This document shows, one piece after another, positions 20,110 to 29,302 of a stretch of DNA of 36,728 nucleotides. How positions within the stretch are numbered: the first letter of the stretch is position 1; each line of letters starts with the position of its first letter. The DNA comes from Flavobacteriales bacterium. GTDB lineage: Bacteria; Bacteroidota; Bacteroidia; Flavobacteriales_D; Sanyastnellaceae. Both the position numbers and the translations under genes were made by a program. The notes under the pieces were generated by a model. The model did no database searches, had not been told where the DNA came from, and worked only from the letters and a program-made list of their open reading frames with translations. Location of the stretch: contig JALQTD010000004.1 of assembly GCA_023264155.1 (NCBI GenBank), positions 1 through 36,728 of the forward strand. Direction: 5' to 3'.

Positions 20110-20556
20110 TTACAGCGCTACTGCCTGACCTCCTGCACTTTCAATCGCTGATTGTGCAGTGGCAGAAAATTTGTGCGCTTCAATTTTGACGCCTGAAGTC
20201 AATTCTCCCCGTCCGAGGATCTTGACCAAATCACGCTTGCCCGCCAATCCGTTGTCCTGGATGGTTTGCAACGTCACTTCAGTGAGCGACTTGCGCGTGA
20301 TCAATTCTTGCAAGGTGTCCAAGTTGATGCCCTTGTACTCAACCCGATTCGGGTTGCGGAAACCAAACTTAGGAACACGGCGCTGCAAAGGCATTTGTCC
20401 ACCTTCGAAGCCGATTTTGCTCTTGTACCCGGAACGTGACTTGGCGCCCTTGTGGCCGCGCGTAGAAGTGCCTCCGTGTCCGGATCCTTCACCGCGTCCA
20501 ACTCGCTTGCGCTGCTTCCGAGAACCCTGAGCGTACTTGAGGTTACTGAGATTCAT
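20110..20556 (-). CDS. rplO: 50S ribosomal protein L15
   Basis: This 148-residue L15 has a glycine- and basic-rich N-terminal arm (KQRKRVGRGEGSGHGGTSTRGHKGAKSRSG) that threads into 23S rRNA, followed by FEGGQMPLQRRVPKFGF and the globular C-terminal domain (VKIEAHKFSATAQSAIESAGG). It starts 18 bases after rpmD. Confidence 0.98.
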   Translation of the reverse strand: MNLSNLKYAQGSRKQRKRVGRGEGSGHGGTSTRGHKGAKSRSGYKSKIGFEGGQMPLQRRVPKFGFRNPNRVEYKGINLDTLQELITRKSLTEVTLQTIQDNGLAGKRDLVKILGRGELTSGVKIEAHKFSATAQSAIESAGGQAVAL

Positions 20557-20574
20557 GGTCTGTGCTGGTTACGA

Positions 20575-20754
20575 TTATTTTTCTTCAACCTTCACCAAGT
20601 GGCTCACTTTGCGCACCATACCCAAAATTTGGGGAGTGGCTTCGTGTTCCACCGGGTTGTGGAGTTTCTTGATGCCGAGTGCCGCGATGGTCGCCTTCTG
20701 GCGAGCAGGACGGTTGATGGCACTGCGGACTTGGGTGATGACGATTGTTGCCAT
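20575..20754 (-). CDS. rpmD: 50S ribosomal protein L30
   Basis: A 59-residue protein just under the ORF-track cut-off: [20 protein letters not shown], then [21 protein letters not shown] and a short acidic-basic end. The short bacterial L30 form is complete. It fits the gap between rpsE (11 bases) and rplO (18 bases). Confidence 0.96.
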   Translation of the reverse strand: MATIVITQVRSAINRPARQKATIAALGIKKLHNPVEHEATPQILGMVRKVSHLVKVEEK

Positions 20755-20765
20755 GATTGCCTAGC

Positions 20766-21308
20766 TTATCCGTTAAACACTTTCGAGACGGAAATGCCGC
20801 GCAAGTGGGCCACTTCCTCCGCACTGCGCAATGCCTTCAAGGCATTGAACGTAGCCTTCACCACATTGTGTGGGTTGGAGGAGCCCAAGCTCTTGGCCAA
20901 TACATCGGTGATGCCCGCGCTCTCGAGGACAGCACGCATGGCACCGCCCGCAATCACTCCCGTACCGGGGGAAGCAGGGCGAATCATGACGTGTGCACCC
21001 GCATAACGCATCTCCTGTTCGTGCGGAATGGTTCCTTTTACGAGCGGCACAGCAATCATGTTCTTCTTTGCATCGTCGATGCCTTTTTGGATCGAAGTCG
21101 CGACTTCGCGGCTCTTGCCCAATCCATGTCCGACTTTGCCTTTCTCATCGCCCACCACCATGATGGCGCTGAAGCTGAACGTACGGCCCCCCTTCGTGGT
21201 CTTAGCCACCCGGTTGATGCCGACCAAGCGTTCCTTCAAATCGGGATCGCCCGTGCGCGACTGCTGCTGCTGATCGCCGCGTCCTTTGCGTTGTTGACGT
21301 TGTTCCAT
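20766..21308 (-). CDS. rpsE: 30S ribosomal protein S5
   Basis: This 180-residue S5 is involved in mRNA entry and decoding fidelity. A Gln/Arg-rich N-terminal extension ([20 protein letters not shown]) precedes the core [32 protein letters not shown] and [40 protein letters not shown]. The start is placed at the ATG in MEQR; the ORF track begins two codons earlier at a GTG that lies one base before the end of rplR. Confidence 0.97.
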   Translation of the reverse strand: MEQRQQRKGRGDQQQQSRTGDPDLKERLVGINRVAKTTKGGRTFSFSAIMVVGDEKGKVGHGLGKSREVATSIQKGIDDAKKNMIAVPLVKGTIPHEQEMRYAGAHVMIRPASPGTGVIAGGAMRAVLESAGITDVLAKSLGSSNPHNVVKATFNALKALRSAEEVAHLRGISVSKVFNG

Positions 21309-21314
21309 CTTCAC

Positions 21315-21668
21315 TTAGAATTTCAATCCGCCCTCCCGAGCAGCTTCTGCCAATTTCTTTACACGGCCGTGGTAGACGTAACCGTTCCGGTCGAATACAA
21401 CCGACTCGATGCCTGCTCCCTTTGCCTTTTCTGCAATGGCCTTTCCGACCACTGCTGCTTGGTCAACCTTAGCAATTCCCTTTGCGCTGTCGTCCCCGAG
21501 CGAACCAGCGGCTGCCAACGTGCGGCCAGTGGAATCGTCGATGATTTGAGCGTAAATCTGCTTGTTGCTCCGGAATACCGACAAACGAGGACGTTCGCTC
21601 GTGCCGAGAATCTTGCCGCGGACGCGGCGCTTGATGCGCTGACGCGCAAATGTTTTCTTCGTGCCCAT
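21315..21668 (-). CDS. rplR: 50S ribosomal protein L18
   Basis: This 117-residue L18 binds 5S rRNA with L5. Motifs: [44 protein letters not shown] and [25 protein letters not shown]. Full length. Gap to rplF is 9 bases. Confidence 0.98.
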   Translation of the reverse strand: MGTKKTFARQRIKRRVRGKILGTSERPRLSVFRSNKQIYAQIIDDSTGRTLAAAGSLGDDSAKGIAKVDQAAVVGKAIAEKAKGAGIESVVFDRNGYVYHGRVKKLAEAAREGGLKF

Positions 21669-21677
21669 CTGATTCGA

Positions 21678-22229
21678 TTATTTCGAAGCGGTCTTACCAG
21701 CTTTGCGACGGATTTGCTCATTCTTGTAACGGACACCTTTTCCTTTGTAGGGCTCAGGCTTCCGCAACGAACGGATTTTTGAAGCGACCGCTCCGATCAA
21801 TTGCTTGTCGTGTGAGTGCAATTTTACGTAGGGGTTCGCTCCCTTCTTGGTCTCAGCTTCCACCTTGATTTCATTCGGCAAAAGCATCACAATCGGGTGG
21901 CTGTATCCCAAAGCCAAGGTCAATTCCTGACCCGCAGCAGAGGAACGGAAACCCACACCGACCAATTCCAATTCAATGGTGTATCCCTCGGTAACACCCA
22001 CAATCATGTTGTTCACCAATGAACGGTACAAACCGTGCTTGGAGCGGTGTTCCTTGTTATCGGATGGACGCGTAAACGTCATTACATTGTCTTCGAGCTG
22101 AACATCGATCACCGGATCGATTTCTTGCTGAAGCTCTCCTTTAGGGCCCTTAACAGTGACCAACTGATCCGCAACCGTCACCGTGACGCCGCTGGGGATG
22201 TTGATCGGGGCTTTTCCAATTCGAGACAT
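21678..22229 (-). CDS. rplF: 50S ribosomal protein L6
   Basis: This 183-residue L6 lies near the GTPase centre. It starts MSRIGKAPINIPSGVTVTV and ends with KIRSLRKPEPYKGKGVRYKNEQIRRKAGKTASK, the conserved rRNA-binding signature. The ORF track extends 17 codons upstream into the end of rpsH; that extension is rejected because MSRIGKxPI is the family's N-terminus. Confidence 0.97.
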   Translation of the reverse strand: MSRIGKAPINIPSGVTVTVADQLVTVKGPKGELQQEIDPVIDVQLEDNVMTFTRPSDNKEHRSKHGLYRSLVNNMIVGVTEGYTIELELVGVGFRSSAAGQELTLALGYSHPIVMLLPNEIKVEAETKKGANPYVKLHSHDKQLIGAVASKIRSLRKPEPYKGKGVRYKNEQIRRKAGKTASK

Positions 22230-22251
22230 GACTTCGTATCGTTCTGGTTGA

Positions 22252-22650
22252 TCAATAAACGGTGCAAACGAGTTCGCCACCGATGTTCATTTGGCGGGCT
22301 TCCTTGTCCGTCATCAACCCCTTAGAGGTTGAAACGATGCAAACGCCCAAGCCGTTCAAGACGCGTGGCAATTCACCTGCACCCGCGTACTTGCGGAGAC
22401 CAGGTGTGCTCACCCGTTGGATTTTCGTGATCGCAGGGCGCTTCGACTTGGCGTCGTAGCGCAGCGCGATTTTAATCGTTCCTTGGTGTCCCTCATCCAC
22501 GAACTTGTAGTTCAGGATGTAACCTTTGTCGAACAAGATTTTCGTCATCTCCTTCTTCATGTTCGAAGCAGGAATTTCAACCACCTTGTGACCCGCTGAT
22601 TGCGCATTCCGAATGCGCGTCAGGTAATCTGCGATAGGATCTGTAAACAT
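22252..22650 (-). CDS. rpsH: 30S ribosomal protein S8
   Basis: This 132-residue S8 binds the central domain of 16S rRNA and in E. coli also represses the spc operon at the rplE start. Motifs: DPIADYLTRIRNAQ and the C-terminal GLGVCIVSTSKGLMTDKEARQMNIGGELVC. No S8-site mimic was recognised near rplE here. The start lies 18 bases after rpsN. Confidence 0.98.
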   Translation of the reverse strand: MFTDPIADYLTRIRNAQSAGHKVVEIPASNMKKEMTKILFDKGYILNYKFVDEGHQGTIKIALRYDAKSKRPAITKIQRVSTPGLRKYAGAGELPRVLNGLGVCIVSTSKGLMTDKEARQMNIGGELVCTVY

Positions 22651-22668
22651 CTCTATTCGTTCTTTAGG

Positions 22669-22938
22669 TTACCAGCTGGCCTTCTTGACGCCAGGAATCT
22701 TCCCAGCGAGGGCCATTTTGCGGAAAAGCACGCGGGAGATGCCAAATTGGCGCATGTATCCGCGAGGACGGCCGGTGATTTGGCAACGGTTGTGCATACG
22801 AACAGCCGCGCTGTTTGGCGGCAATTTTTGCAGAGCATCCCAATCCCCTGCAGCTTTGAGGGCCGCACGCTTCTCAGCGTATCGAGCGACCAATCGAGCG
22901 CGCTTGCGCTCACGGGCTTTCATTGATTCTTTAGCCAT
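22669..22938 (-). CDS. rpsN: 30S ribosomal protein S14 (zinc-independent type)
   Basis: An 89-residue S14 of the long, zinc-free class: [28 protein letters not shown], then [43 protein letters not shown]. The short zinc form has two CxxC pairs; only one cysteine is present here. Three bases separate it from rplE. Confidence 0.98.
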   Translation of the reverse strand: MAKESMKARERKRARLVARYAEKRAALKAAGDWDALQKLPPNSAAVRMHNRCQITGRPRGYMRQFGISRVLFRKMALAGKIPGVKKASW

Positions 22939-22941
22939 AAC

Positions 22942-23493
22942 TCAGTTCTTTTTGAAGGGGAATCCGAAACCTTCCAAGAGGGCCTTCGCCTCTTCGTCGG
23001 TGCGAGCGGATGTCACAATCGTGATGTCCATTCCATTGAAGTACTTCACTTCATCGAGGTTGATCTCGGGGAAGATGATTTGTTCCTTCACGCCGAAGGT
23101 GAAGTTGCCGCGTCCGTCAAAACCTTTCGGGCGGATGCCTTGGAAGTCACGGGTACGTGGCAGGGAAATCGCAATCAGGCGGTCGAGGAACTCGTACATG
23201 CGCTCGCGGCGCAACGTAACACGAGCTCCGATGGCCATGCCCTTCCGCAATTTGAAGTTCGATACGTCCTTCGTAGAAATCGTCTGAACGGCTTTTTGAC
23301 CCGTGATGCGGGTCATCTCATCAATTGCTGCCTCAATGATTTTCTTGTCAGCAATGGCCTTACCGAGGCCCTGGTTGAGGCAAATCTTCGTGATGCGAGG
23401 AACCTGCATCACCGTCTTGTACTCGAAACGCTCTTTGAGCGCGGGTACCAGTTGCTCTTGGTATTGAGCTTGGAGGCGTGGTTGGTAACTCAT
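22942..23493 (-). CDS. rplE: 50S ribosomal protein L5
   Basis: This 183-residue L5 is 5S rRNA-binding and contacts P-site tRNA. Motifs: [50 protein letters not shown] and [37 protein letters not shown]. It starts at the ATG overlapping the rplX stop (TGATG); the GTG one codon earlier in the ORF track is less likely. Translation is probably coupled to rplX. Confidence 0.97.
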   Translation of the reverse strand: MSYQPRLQAQYQEQLVPALKERFEYKTVMQVPRITKICLNQGLGKAIADKKIIEAAIDEMTRITGQKAVQTISTKDVSNFKLRKGMAIGARVTLRRERMYEFLDRLIAISLPRTRDFQGIRPKGFDGRGNFTFGVKEQIIFPEINLDEVKYFNGMDITIVTSARTDEEAKALLEGFGFPFKKN

Positions 23494-23813
23494 CACTTGA
23501 TCTCCTCGTTGGTTTTCTTAGAATAACGAACCAGCTTGCCTTCGTCATTGCGACGACGGCCAACCCGCGTGGCGTTGCCTTGGTTGTCGATGACCATCAC
23601 ATTGGAAATGTGGATGCCCGCCTCCTTTTCAACAATGCCACCTTGTGGGTTCGCGGCACCCGGCTTCTGGTGACGCTTGACGATGTTCACGCCTTCGACG
23701 AAGACCCGGTCGGTCTTGCGGTCCACGCTCAACACCGTCCCTTGCTTGCCCTTGCTTCCGCCCGACAACACCTTCACGGTGTCGCCCTTCTTTACTTTGA
23801 ATCGCTTAAACAT
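23493..23813 (-). CDS. rplX: 50S ribosomal protein L24
   Basis: A 106-residue KOW-domain protein that initiates 50S assembly. Motifs: [47 protein letters not shown] and [19 protein letters not shown]. The stop overlaps the rplE start by one base; the gap to rplN is 11 bases. Confidence 0.98.
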   Translation of the reverse strand: MFKRFKVKKGDTVKVLSGGSKGKQGTVLSVDRKTDRVFVEGVNIVKRHQKPGAANPQGGIVEKEAGIHISNVMVIDNQGNATRVGRRRNDEGKLVRYSKKTNEEIK

Positions 23814-23824
23814 AGCTGTTTGGA

Positions 23825-24193
23825 TTAAAGCACCTCTGGCGCAAGTGAGACAATCTTCATGAAGTCCTTTTCGCGCAACTCACGAGCGACAGGACCGAAA
23901 ATACGCGTACCGCGCATTTCACCTGCTGCGTTGAGCAACACGATGGCGTTGTCGTCAAAACGGATGTAAGAACCGTCTGGACGGCGCACCTCCTTGCGGG
24001 TACGTACAACAACACCTGTGGATACCGTTCCCTTCTTTACGTTTCCGTTGGGCGTTGCATCCTTGATCGCAACCACCACTTTATCGCCAATGCTGGCGTA
24101 GCGGCGGCGTGTACCGCCCAACACACGGATGCACAAAGCTTCTTTTGCACCGGTGTTGTCGGCCACTTTCATGCGGCTTTCTTGCTGTATCAT
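23825..24193 (-). CDS. rplN: 50S ribosomal protein L14
   Basis: This 122-residue L14 is at the subunit interface. It begins [27 protein letters not shown] and includes [29 protein letters not shown] and [29 protein letters not shown]. Complete. It starts 37 bases after rpsQ; nothing beyond weak partial repeats was seen in that gap. Confidence 0.98.
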   Translation of the reverse strand: MIQQESRMKVADNTGAKEALCIRVLGGTRRRYASIGDKVVVAIKDATPNGNVKKGTVSTGVVVRTRKEVRRPDGSYIRFDDNAIVLLNAAGEMRGTRIFGPVARELREKDFMKIVSLAPEVL

Positions 24194-24230
24194 AATTGAT
24201 TAGCCTTAACTGTTTCGTTTCCGGAGCGGC

Positions 24231-24512
24231 TTACTTAGCGCGCTCAATGATTTCGGCGACGCGCCAGCACTTCCGCTTGCTCAACGGACGTGTCTCCATG
24301 ATCCGCACCGTGTCTCCCACGTTGCAATCATTGGCTTCGTCATGTGCCATGAATTTGCTCGTCTTCTTGACGAACTTCCCATACTTGGCGTGCTTCTCCT
24401 TCCGCTCCACCACTACCGTGATGGATTTGTCCATGGACGTGGAAGAAACCACACCGATCCGCTCTTTACGGAGGTTGCGGGCGGGAGCCGCAGGTGTCAT
24501 CTCGGTGCTCAT
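24231..24512 (-). CDS. rpsQ: 30S ribosomal protein S17
   Basis: This 93-residue OB-fold S17 binds 16S rRNA helix 11. A short extra N-terminus ([14 protein letters not shown]) precedes [71 protein letters not shown]. Its start overlaps the rpmC stop by four bases (ATGA), indicating coupled translation. Confidence 0.98.
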   Translation of the reverse strand: MSTEMTPAAPARNLRKERIGVVSSTSMDKSITVVVERKEKHAKYGKFVKKTSKFMAHDEANDCNVGDTVRIMETRPLSKRKCWRVAEIIERAK

Positions 24513-24709
24513 GCGTTCGCTTTCTTACGTGTGTTCAATTCGGTCAAGAGGCGAGCGATGTCGCGCTTCTTGTTGGCAATGGCCTTGGGGCTTTCCAATC
24601 CGGCAACCGTGTGGTTGAACCGCAATTTGGCCAAAGCATTCCGCTCCAATTCGATGCGCTCGTTCAGATCGGCATCAGAGAGCTGACGGATTTCTGCATT
24701 CTCAATCAT
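24509..24709 (-). CDS. rpmC: 50S ribosomal protein L29
   Basis: A 66-residue two-helix protein near the nascent-chain exit. [44 protein letters not shown] fits L29. It overlaps rplP by one base and rpsQ by four. Confidence 0.97.
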   Translation of the reverse strand: MIENAEIRQLSDADLNERIELERNALAKLRFNHTVAGLESPKAIANKKRDIARLLTELNTRKKANA

Positions 24710-25128
24710 CAGTGCGCGTAATCAGGGCGTACAACAAACTTGCATTTCACAGGCAACTTTTGGGCTCCCAAACGCAGTGCTTCCTGAGCAGTGTCCATAG
24801 GGACACCATCCACTTCGAAGAGCACGCGTCCTGGACGGACCGGAGCCACCCAGTGGCTCGGTGCACCCTTACCCTTACCCATACGAACCTCTGCAGGCTT
24901 CGACGTGATGGGCTTGTCCGGGAAAATGCGGATCCAAACTTTACCTTCCCGCTTCATGTAACGGTTGATGGCGATACGAGACGCCTCAATCTGCCGCGAC
25001 GTAATGAAGCCGACCTCCAAGGTCTTGATTCCAAAGGAACCGTAAGCAATTGTCGCACCGCGCTGCGCGTTTCCACGCACACGGCCCTTCTGCATCTTAC
25101 GGAACTTGGTTCTTTTCGGCTGTAACAT
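24709..25128 (-). CDS. rplP: 50S ribosomal protein L16
   Basis: This 139-residue L16 helps position A-site tRNA. Motifs: [38 protein letters not shown] and [28 protein letters not shown]. The arginine in NAQRG lies where RoxA/YcfD-type hydroxylation occurs in some bacteria. Gap to rpsC is 19 bases. Confidence 0.98.
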   Translation of the reverse strand: MLQPKRTKFRKMQKGRVRGNAQRGATIAYGSFGIKTLEVGFITSRQIEASRIAINRYMKREGKVWIRIFPDKPITSKPAEVRMGKGKGAPSHWVAPVRPGRVLFEVDGVPMDTAQEALRLGAQKLPVKCKFVVRPDYAH

Positions 25129-25147
25129 AACCTTGTTCTTTTACTTA

Positions 25148-25870
25148 TTAGCGGCGGGGACGACGTCCTCCACCCTGACGGCGGTCATTGCCACCGCGGC
25201 GATCGTTCGACTTCTTCTGAGCAGGAACCGGAGACAAGTCGCGCTTACCGTAGACTTCACCACGGCAAATCCAGCACTTCACACCGATCCGACCATACGT
25301 GGTGTGCGCCTCGACCAACGCGTAGTCGATGTCCGCACGGAAGGTGTGCAATGGAATGCGTCCCTCCTTGTATGATTCCGAACGAGCGATTTCAGCACCG
25401 TTCACACGACCTGCGATGTTGATCTTGATGCCCTCAGCGCCCATGCGCATCGTGCCGGCAATCGCCATCTTGATGGCCCGGCGGTGCGAGATACGCGCCT
25501 CAATTTGGCGGGCAACGCTCTCCGCTACCAAGCGGGCATCCAATTCAGGACGCTTGATTTCGAAGATGTTGATTTGGACTTCCTTGCCCGTCAACTTCTT
25601 CAACTCTTCACGGAGCTTATCCACCTCCGTTCCTCCTTTACCGATGATCACCCCAGGGCGCGCAGTCTTGATGGTCACCGTGACCAACTTGAGCGTGCGC
25701 TCGATGATGATGCTCGACACATTTGCCTTGCGCAAACGTGCCATCAGGTATTCGCGGATCTTCTCGTCCTCCACCAACTTATCGGTGTAGTCCTTCCCGC
25801 CGTACCAGTTGGAATCCCATCCACGGATGAAACCGAGGCGGTTGCCGATTGGATTAGTTTTCTGTCCCAT
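25148..25870 (-). CDS. rpsC: 30S ribosomal protein S3
   Basis: This 240-residue S3 is part of the mRNA entry tunnel. It has a KH domain with [21 protein letters not shown] and the C-terminal signature [24 protein letters not shown]...[28 protein letters not shown]. The last ~25 residues are rich in Arg, Gly and Gln ([19 protein letters not shown]), a disordered basic tail. Confidence 0.98.
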   Translation of the reverse strand: MGQKTNPIGNRLGFIRGWDSNWYGGKDYTDKLVEDEKIREYLMARLRKANVSSIIIERTLKLVTVTIKTARPGVIIGKGGTEVDKLREELKKLTGKEVQINIFEIKRPELDARLVAESVARQIEARISHRRAIKMAIAGTMRMGAEGIKINIAGRVNGAEIARSESYKEGRIPLHTFRADIDYALVEAHTTYGRIGVKCWICRGEVYGKRDLSPVPAQKKSNDRRGGNDRRQGGGRRPRR

Positions 25871-25873
25871 GGA

Positions 25874-26272
25874 TTAGTTCTTGGCGGAGTCTACAATGAT
25901 GGTCACGTGGTTGCTGCGCTTGCGGATGCGGTGCGCGCGGCCTTGAGGTGCCGTTTGCAAACGCTTCAACATGCGGCCACCGTCAACGAAGATGTCGCGC
26001 ACAATCAAGTCGCTCTCTTCCGGACGCTGTCCTTCGTTCTTAGCTTCCCAGTTGGCAATGGCCGAACGGAGGAGCTTTTCCAAACGAATTGAAGCTTCGC
26101 GTGAGCTGAACTTCAACACGTTCAATGCTTGGAAGGCACCCATTCCGCGAACGGTGTCTGCAACGAGGCGCATCTTGCGGGGAGACGTGGGGCAATCGTT
26201 CAATTTCGCGATTGCCACGCTCTTCATTTCTTCTTTGCGCGCGTCAGCGGCAATTCTTTTACGCTTTCCCAT
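25874..26272 (-). CDS. rplV: 50S ribosomal protein L22
   Basis: This 132-residue L22 has a loop that lines the exit tunnel. Motifs: [32 protein letters not shown] and [34 protein letters not shown], containing the tunnel beta-hairpin. Six bases after rpsS, three before rpsC. Confidence 0.98.
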   Translation of the reverse strand: MGKRKRIAADARKEEMKSVAIAKLNDCPTSPRKMRLVADTVRGMGAFQALNVLKFSSREASIRLEKLLRSAIANWEAKNEGQRPEESDLIVRDIFVDGGRMLKRLQTAPQGRAHRIRKRSNHVTIIVDSAKN

Positions 26273-26278
26273 AACAGA

Positions 26279-26554
26279 TTAACGCTTCTTGTCCTTCTTG
26301 TCCGCGTGGCCACGGAAGGTACGAGTGGGTGAAAATTCGCCGAGCTTGTGCCCTACCATGTTCTCCGTAACGAATACAGGAATGAACTGGCGACCGTTGT
26401 GAACGGCGATGGTGAGACCAACAAAATCGGGTGTGATGGTGCTGGCGCGGGACCAAGTCTTGATCACCGTCTTCTTTCCGGAAGCCTGCATGGCTTCCAC
26501 ACGTTGTGCCAATTTGTAGTGCACAAACGGGGGTTTCTTTAGTGAACGAGCCAT
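26279..26554 (-). CDS. rpsS: 30S ribosomal protein S19
   Basis: A 91-residue protein of the 30S head: [76 protein letters not shown]. Complete. Five bases after rplB. Confidence 0.98.
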   Translation of the reverse strand: MARSLKKPPFVHYKLAQRVEAMQASGKKTVIKTWSRASTITPDFVGLTIAVHNGRQFIPVFVTENMVGHKLGEFSPTRTFRGHADKKDKKR

Positions 26555-26559
26555 GATGC

Positions 26560-27381
26560 TTACTTCTTCCGACGTTCAATGATAAACTTGCTGCTGTTCT
26601 TGCGCGGGTTACGCGTCTTGTAACCCTTCGATGGCAAGCCCTTGCGTGAGCGTGGGTGTCCACCTGAAGAACGGCCCTCACCACCACCCATGGGGTGATC
26701 GACTGGGTTCATGACCACACCACGTACGCGTGGGCGGCGACCCAACCAGCGTGAACGTCCCGCCTTACCGGAAACCTGCTGGTTGTGCTCAGAGTTGCTC
26801 ACCGTACCGATGACCGCCATGCAGGTGGTCAAGATTTGGCGAACTTCACCGCTAGGCAACTTGATGATCGCGTACTTGCCATCCCGGGCGTTCAACTGCG
26901 CGTATGAGCCCGCGCTGCGCGCAATGCATGCGCCTTTACCGGGGTACAACTCGATGTTGTGAATCACCGTACCGAGCGGAATGTCTGACAAATACATCGC
27001 GTGACCTACGTTCGGAGTGGCCTCCTTGCCGCTGTTGATGGTCATGCCCGGCTTCAAGCCGTTCGGTGCAACGATGTACCGCTTCTCGCCGTCCTTGTAT
27101 TCGACCAAGCAAATGCGTGCGCTGCGGTTTGGATCGTATTCCACGGTCAAAACCGTAGCCTCCATGTGCTTGTCGCGGTTGAAGTCGATCAAACGGTAGC
27201 GACGCTTGTGGCCACCTCCGCGGTAGCGCATCGTCATTTTACCATCGGAATTCCGGCCACCTGACTTCTTCAGGCTGCGGAGCAATGGCTTGTGCGGGGT
27301 ATCCGTGGTCACGTCGTCGAACTTCGACAACACTTTGTGACGCGTACCCGGCGTAATGGGGTTGAATTTACGAAGTGCCAT
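26560..27381 (-). CDS. rplB: 50S ribosomal protein L2
   Basis: This 273-residue L2 is needed for subunit joining and peptidyl transfer. It starts [25 protein letters not shown]; the nine extra codons in the ORF track are rejected. Core motifs are [74 protein letters not shown], including the conserved histidine of the [11 protein letters not shown] loop. Four bases after rplW. Confidence 0.98.
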   Translation of the reverse strand: MALRKFNPITPGTRHKVLSKFDDVTTDTPHKPLLRSLKKSGGRNSDGKMTMRYRGGGHKRRYRLIDFNRDKHMEATVLTVEYDPNRSARICLVEYKDGEKRYIVAPNGLKPGMTINSGKEATPNVGHAMYLSDIPLGTVIHNIELYPGKGACIARSAGSYAQLNARDGKYAIIKLPSGEVRQILTTCMAVIGTVSNSEHNQQVSGKAGRSRWLGRRPRVRGVVMNPVDHPMGGGEGRSSGGHPRSRKGLPSKGYKTRNPRKNSSKFIIERRKK

Positions 27382-27385
27382 TTCC

Positions 27386-27679
27386 TCAGATGTTCTCGTA
27401 GAAGTCAATCATCTCACCTTCGCCAATGCTGACGATGGCTTTCTTGTACTGGTTCGTGCGGCCCTTGACCATTCCGGTCTTGGTGTAGCGCTGGCGCGCC
27501 TTGCCGTCCACGCGCACCGTACGCACAGAAGTGACGGTCACGCCGTACTCTGCCTCGATGGCCTTCTTGATTTCAATTTTGTTCGCACCAAGCGCCACAA
27601 CAAAACCATACGCATTGTTGCGCTCTTGGTCAGTGGTCATCTTCTCGGTGATGAGGGGTTTGATCAGAATCTGCTGCAT
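27386..27679 (-). CDS. rplW: 50S ribosomal protein L23
   Basis: A 97-residue protein at the tunnel exit, docking site for trigger factor and [63 protein letters not shown] is typical. Eight bases after rplD. Confidence 0.97.
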   Translation of the reverse strand: MQQILIKPLITEKMTTDQERNNAYGFVVALGANKIEIKKAIEAEYGVTVTSVRTVRVDGKARQRYTKTGMVKGRTNQYKKAIVSIGEGEMIDFYENI

Positions 27680-27687
27680 GGCCCTTC

Positions 27688-28314
27688 TTATTTCAGCAAT
27701 CCTTCAAGTACCTCGTGGGCGTTGTCCACGAGGACGAGGGTTTTGCAGTTCATGATATCGTAGGTGCTGAGGTCTGATGCGACCATCACGCGGTGCTTAG
27801 GCAAGTTCCGGCAGCTCAAGTAGACGCTGTCGTTTGCTGAAGGCAAAACGAGCAAGGTCTTCGAATCCGCGAGCTCCAAGTTCTTCATCACTTGAGCGAA
27901 CGACTTCGTGCTCGGCTTGTCCATGCTGATGGCCTCGACCACCTTGATGGCCTCGTCCTTCGCCTTGTAAGTCAAAGCGCTCCGGCGTGCCAGCTGCTTC
28001 ACCTTTCCGTTCAATCGGTGGGTGTAGTTGCGTGGTTCAGGGCCAAAAATGGTACCACCGCCACGGAACAACGGGTTCTTGATGGAACCTGCCCGTGCAG
28101 TACCTGTTCCCTTCTGCTTCTTGAGCTTGCGCGTGGAACCGGAAACCAAACCACGGTGCAACGTGTCGTGCGTGCCTTGGCGCTGAGCTGCCATGTAACG
28201 CTTCACATCCAAGTAGATGGCGTGGTCGTTGGGCTCGATGGCGAAAACCGCATCGCTCAACGTTACGGACTTAGCCGTCTTGGAGCCGTCGGTGCTGTAT
28301 ACGTTGAGTTTCAT
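27688..28314 (-). CDS. rplD: 50S ribosomal protein L4
   Basis: This 208-residue L4 has the tunnel-lining extended loop (VSGSTRKLKKQKGTGTARAGSIKNPLFRGGGTIFGPEPRNYTHRLNGKVKQLARRSALTYKA). In E. coli L4 controls the S10 operon through its leader; no comparable leader was found before rpsJ here, where only 17 bases follow fusA. It overlaps rplC by one base. Confidence 0.98.
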   Translation of the reverse strand: MKLNVYSTDGSKTAKSVTLSDAVFAIEPNDHAIYLDVKRYMAAQRQGTHDTLHRGLVSGSTRKLKKQKGTGTARAGSIKNPLFRGGGTIFGPEPRNYTHRLNGKVKQLARRSALTYKAKDEAIKVVEAISMDKPSTKSFAQVMKNLELADSKTLLVLPSANDSVYLSCRNLPKHRVMVASDLSTYDIMNCKTLVLVDNAHEVLEGLLK

Positions 28315-28943
28315 TACGCTTCAGGCTTACGGATGATGATCATGGAACCTTTGTGACCGGGGACTGCACCCTTCACCACCAACACACCGTCTTCTGGCAT
28401 GACCTTCACGATTTCGAGGTTCTCGATCGTGACGCGGCCGTTGCCTGTTTGACCTGCCATGCGCATGCCCTTGAACACGCGGGCTGGCGTAGAAGCTGCA
28501 CCCACAGAACCGGGAGCACGCAGGCGGTTGTGTTGACCGTGCGTTGCTTGGCCGACACCGCCGAAGCCGTGACGCTTAACAACCCCTTGGAATCCCTTAC
28601 CCTTGGAGGTGCCTGAGACTGACACGAATTCGCCTTCCGCGAACACGTCGTCAACCTTCAGCTCTGCACCGGGCTGGAGCTCCTGGTCAAAATGTTTAAA
28701 CTCGACAAGCTTGCGCTTGGGCGCCACACCGGCGCGCTTAAAGTGGCCTTGCATGGCCTTTGAAGTCCGCTTTTCAGAGCGATCTCCAAATCCGAGTTGA
28801 ACGGCTTCGTAGCCGTCCTTCTCAAGGGTACGAACTTGCGTGACTACGCAAGGACCAACCTCTAGAATGGTGCATGGGATGTTCTTCCCAGCGGCACTAT
28901 AGATGCTGGTCATACCAATCTTCTTCCCTATGAGTCCGGGCAT
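28314..28943 (-). CDS. rplC: 50S ribosomal protein L3
   Basis: This 209-residue L3 initiates 50S assembly and reaches the peptidyl-transferase centre. [39 protein letters not shown] and the loop [69 protein letters not shown] are family signatures. Start 36 bases after rpsJ. Confidence 0.98.
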   Translation of the reverse strand: MPGLIGKKIGMTSIYSAAGKNIPCTILEVGPCVVTQVRTLEKDGYEAVQLGFGDRSEKRTSKAMQGHFKRAGVAPKRKLVEFKHFDQELQPGAELKVDDVFAEGEFVSVSGTSKGKGFQGVVKRHGFGGVGQATHGQHNRLRAPGSVGAASTPARVFKGMRMAGQTGNGRVTIENLEIVKVMPEDGVLVVKGAVPGHKGSMIIIRKPEA

Positions 28944-28979
28944 GATCGTTGATTATGATGATGATGGACTGACGCGCTG

Positions 28980-29285
28980 TCAGACCTTGATTTCTACTTC
29001 GACTCCACTTGGCAACTCGAGGCGCATCAACGCGTCCACCGTCTTCGAAGAAGAGCTGTAGATGTCGATCAACCGCTTGTAGCTGTTGAGTTCAAATTGT
29101 TCACGTGCCTTCTTGTTCACGTGGGGTGAACGAAGTACCGTGTAAATGCGCTGGTGCGTCGGGAGCGGAACAGGACCGCTGATGACTGCGCCCGTAGCCG
29201 TTACGGTGCTCACAATCTTCTTTGCCGACTTGTCGACGAGGTTGTGGTCGTACGACTTGAGCTTGATGCGAATTTTCTGCGTCAT
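28980..29285 (-). CDS. rpsJ: 30S ribosomal protein S10 (NusE)
   Basis: A 101-residue protein that also serves in antitermination with NusB and links RNA polymerase to ribosomes through Nus[27 protein letters not shown] and [41 protein letters not shown] are diagnostic. It follows fusA directly because tuf is absent from this locus. Confidence 0.98.
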   Translation of the reverse strand: MTQKIRIKLKSYDHNLVDKSAKKIVSTVTATGAVISGPVPLPTHQRIYTVLRSPHVNKKAREQFELNSYKRLIDIYSSSSKTVDALMRLELPSGVEVEIKV

Positions 29286-29302
29286 GATTTCTTCTTCTTA
29301 GC

